From: JBBRUG01 sp038247995
GTDB taxonomy: Bacteria; Chloroflexota; Chloroflexia; Chloroflexales; Chloroflexaceae
NCBI GenBank assembly: GCA_038247995.1
Contig: JBBRUG010000323.1
Span: forward strand, 1 to 6,769
Direction: 5' to 3'
DNA length: 6,769 nucleotides
Under the pieces are notes generated by a model, which searched no databases, was not told where the DNA came from, and saw only the letters and a list, made by a program, of their open reading frames with translations. The position numbers and the translations under genes are program-made. Below are positions 6,359 through 6,769 of this stretch, piece after piece. How positions within the stretch are numbered: the stretch's first letter is position 1; every line of letters starts with the position of its first letter.

Positions 6359-6602
6359 CGCGGCGGAGACTGCGCCGAAGTGCGAAGCATGCAAAGGCCG
6401 GGGCGTGATTGCCCGTTTTCGCTTCCATGATCTGCGCCACACCTATGCTGCGCTCTCGCTGGCCGCCGGCGTTGACCTGTTCACGCTCTCGCGCCGGATG
6501 GGCCACAGCTCGATCACCGTGACTGCCGACCGCTACGGCCACCTATACGCCGGCAAAGATGACGACGCCGACGCGCTCGACACCTTCCTACGGAGGGCAT
6601 AA
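6318..6602 (+). CDS. Tyrosine recombinase, C-terminal catalytic part with zinc-ribbon insertion
   Basis: This is the rest of the integrase, one base out of frame with the part upstream. The frame opens after a TGA at 6315-6317. By itself it could only start at GTG 6405, which has no good ribosome site. It holds the remaining catalytic residues: HDLRH (H codon 6426, R 6435), GH (H 6504) and the nucleophile tyrosine in DRYGHLY (Y 6534). Together with the upstream arginine and lysine this completes the family's set. Before HDLRH, where relatives usually pass directly from RRAGLP to RFHDLRH, there is an extra segment with CADCAGVG (6327-6350) and CEACKGRG (6381-6404). Two CxxCxGxG units like this are the zinc-binding repeat known from DnaJ. 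The match shows that 6318-6404 is real coding sequence in this frame. Dropping one base near 6317 restores a continuous protein reading AGLPTQC. The TAA at 6600-6602 lies 122 bases from the tRNA 3' end. Confidence 0.82.
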   Translation, partial: PTQCADCAGVGRTSAAETAPKCEACKGRGVIARFRFHDLRHTYAALSLAAGVDLFTLSRRMGHSSITVTADRYGHLYAGKDDDADALDTFLRRA

Positions 6603-6634
6603 CCAATGCTGCATAACACGTCACAAAAGAGCCT

Positions 6635-6654
6635 TTGCGTTATGAATTGCGTTA
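6635..6654. repeat. Short direct repeat between integrase and tRNA
   Basis: TTGCGTTA occurs at 6635-6642 and again at 6647-6654, a 12-base spacing. CATAAC (6612-6617) is also the reverse complement of GTTATG (6639-6644). Short repeats at a fixed spacing beside an integrase-tRNA junction are what arm-type recombinase or excisionase sites look like, but the units are short and this role is inferred from location only. Confidence 0.35.
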
Positions 6655-6670
6655 CACCGCCCATGAACGC

Positions 6671-6710
6671 AGAAACGCGGCAACAGGTGGTTACCCTGAT
6701 ACCGCGTTCT
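6671..6710. terminator. Hairpin between the convergent integrase and tRNA genes
   Basis: AACGCGG (6674-6680) pairs with CCGCGTT (6702-6708). The flanking AGA/TCT adds three pairs with one bulged base. Inside, after a three-by-three internal loop, CAGG (6684-6687) pairs with CCTG (6695-6698). The integrase runs rightwards and the tRNA leftwards, so the hairpin could end transcription from both sides. There is no T-run on the plus side. On the minus side too, nothing resembles a canonical U-tract. Confidence 0.45.
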
Positions 6711-6724
6711 GAAGCCCTAAAAAC

Positions 6725-6769
6725 TGGCGTCCCCGGGCCGACTCGAACGGCCGACACGCGGTTTAGGAA
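6725..6769 (-). tRNA. tRNA-Arg(CCT), 3' part; 5' half outside window
   Basis: Read on the minus strand, the sequence fits standard tRNA numbering from position 32 to the end: anticodon loop TTCCTAA (6769-6763; anticodon CCT), 3' anticodon stem ACCGC, five-base variable loop GTGTC, T stem GGCCG/CGGCC with loop TTCGAGT (a standard TTCRANT-type loop), acceptor strand CGGGGAC, discriminator G and encoded CCA (6727-6725). The anticodon is assigned from loop geometry, because the 5' stem is not in the window. CCT reads AGG, so it should be an arginine tRNA. It lies beside the integrase, and its 3' half is the usual crossover and attachment site for tyrosine recombinases. The visible segment, from the anticodon loop to CCA, may therefore be the attachment core that rebuilds the tRNA after insertion. 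Confidence 0.9.

Noticed and set aside
6018..6542. 174-residue minus-strand open frame across the integrase
   Set aside because: It is antisense to integrase catalytic motifs and spans both integrase frames. It is Arg/Ala-rich without recognisable motifs, as expected from GC-rich DNA.
1..6769. CRISPR array or insertion sequence
   Set aside because: No regularly spaced repeats of 20 or more bases, no transposase and no terminal inverted repeats with target duplications were seen by eye.

Overview
The window is GC-rich (about 60-70% in most coding stretches) and compact, with overlapping stop/start codons, some GTG starts and good Shine-Dalgarno sites. The families present, and a hairpin of a kind I associate with filamentous phototrophic Chloroflexi, suggest a Chloroflexota bacterium near Roseiflexus or Chloroflexus. 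That placement rests on protein style and memory, not on a marker gene. The right edge is the 3' part of a tRNA-Arg(CCT) gene on the minus strand, next to a tyrosine recombinase. The window therefore looks like the tRNA-proximal end of an integrated accessory or defence island.

Layout, left to right. (1) 1-2178: the C-terminal half of a Type ISP (single-polypeptide) restriction-modification enzyme, with the NPPY methyltransferase motif and the C-terminal target-recognition region; its 5' end lies outside the window. (2) 2178-3518: a membrane-anchored NACHT NTPase whose ATG shares one base with the preceding TGA, so the two are probably translationally coupled. (3) 3519-3729: a spacer with a plausible sigma-70-type promoter. 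(4) 3730-4763: a second two-gene unit, made of a 119-residue helical protein of unknown function and an HNH endonuclease with an ATGA overlap. The endonuclease carries an unusual C-terminal excisionase-type helix-turn-helix. (5) 4764-5072: noncoding DNA with a strong terminator-like hairpin and then a GC-rich region of alternating GGAGGT/ACCTCC elements that can pair with, or release, a Shine-Dalgarno site. (6) 5073-5502: a small proline/arginine-rich zinc-finger protein with two membrane segments, apparently split by a frameshift. (7) 5510-6602: a tyrosine recombinase with three oddities: its N-terminus is replaced by part of an unrelated conserved protein, it is frameshifted near 6317, and it carries a DnaJ-like CxxCxGxG zinc-ribbon insertion just before the HxLRH box. 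(8) 6603-6724: a noncoding stretch with a short direct repeat and a hairpin, then the tRNA.

Restriction-modification plus a NACHT ATPase, and an HNH nuclease with a small partner, are consistent with anti-phage cargo carried by an element that used the tRNA-Arg gene as attachment site. The integrase and the small membrane gene both show signs of decay (or of sequencing error), so the element may no longer be mobile. No CRISPR array, rRNA or insertion sequence was seen.
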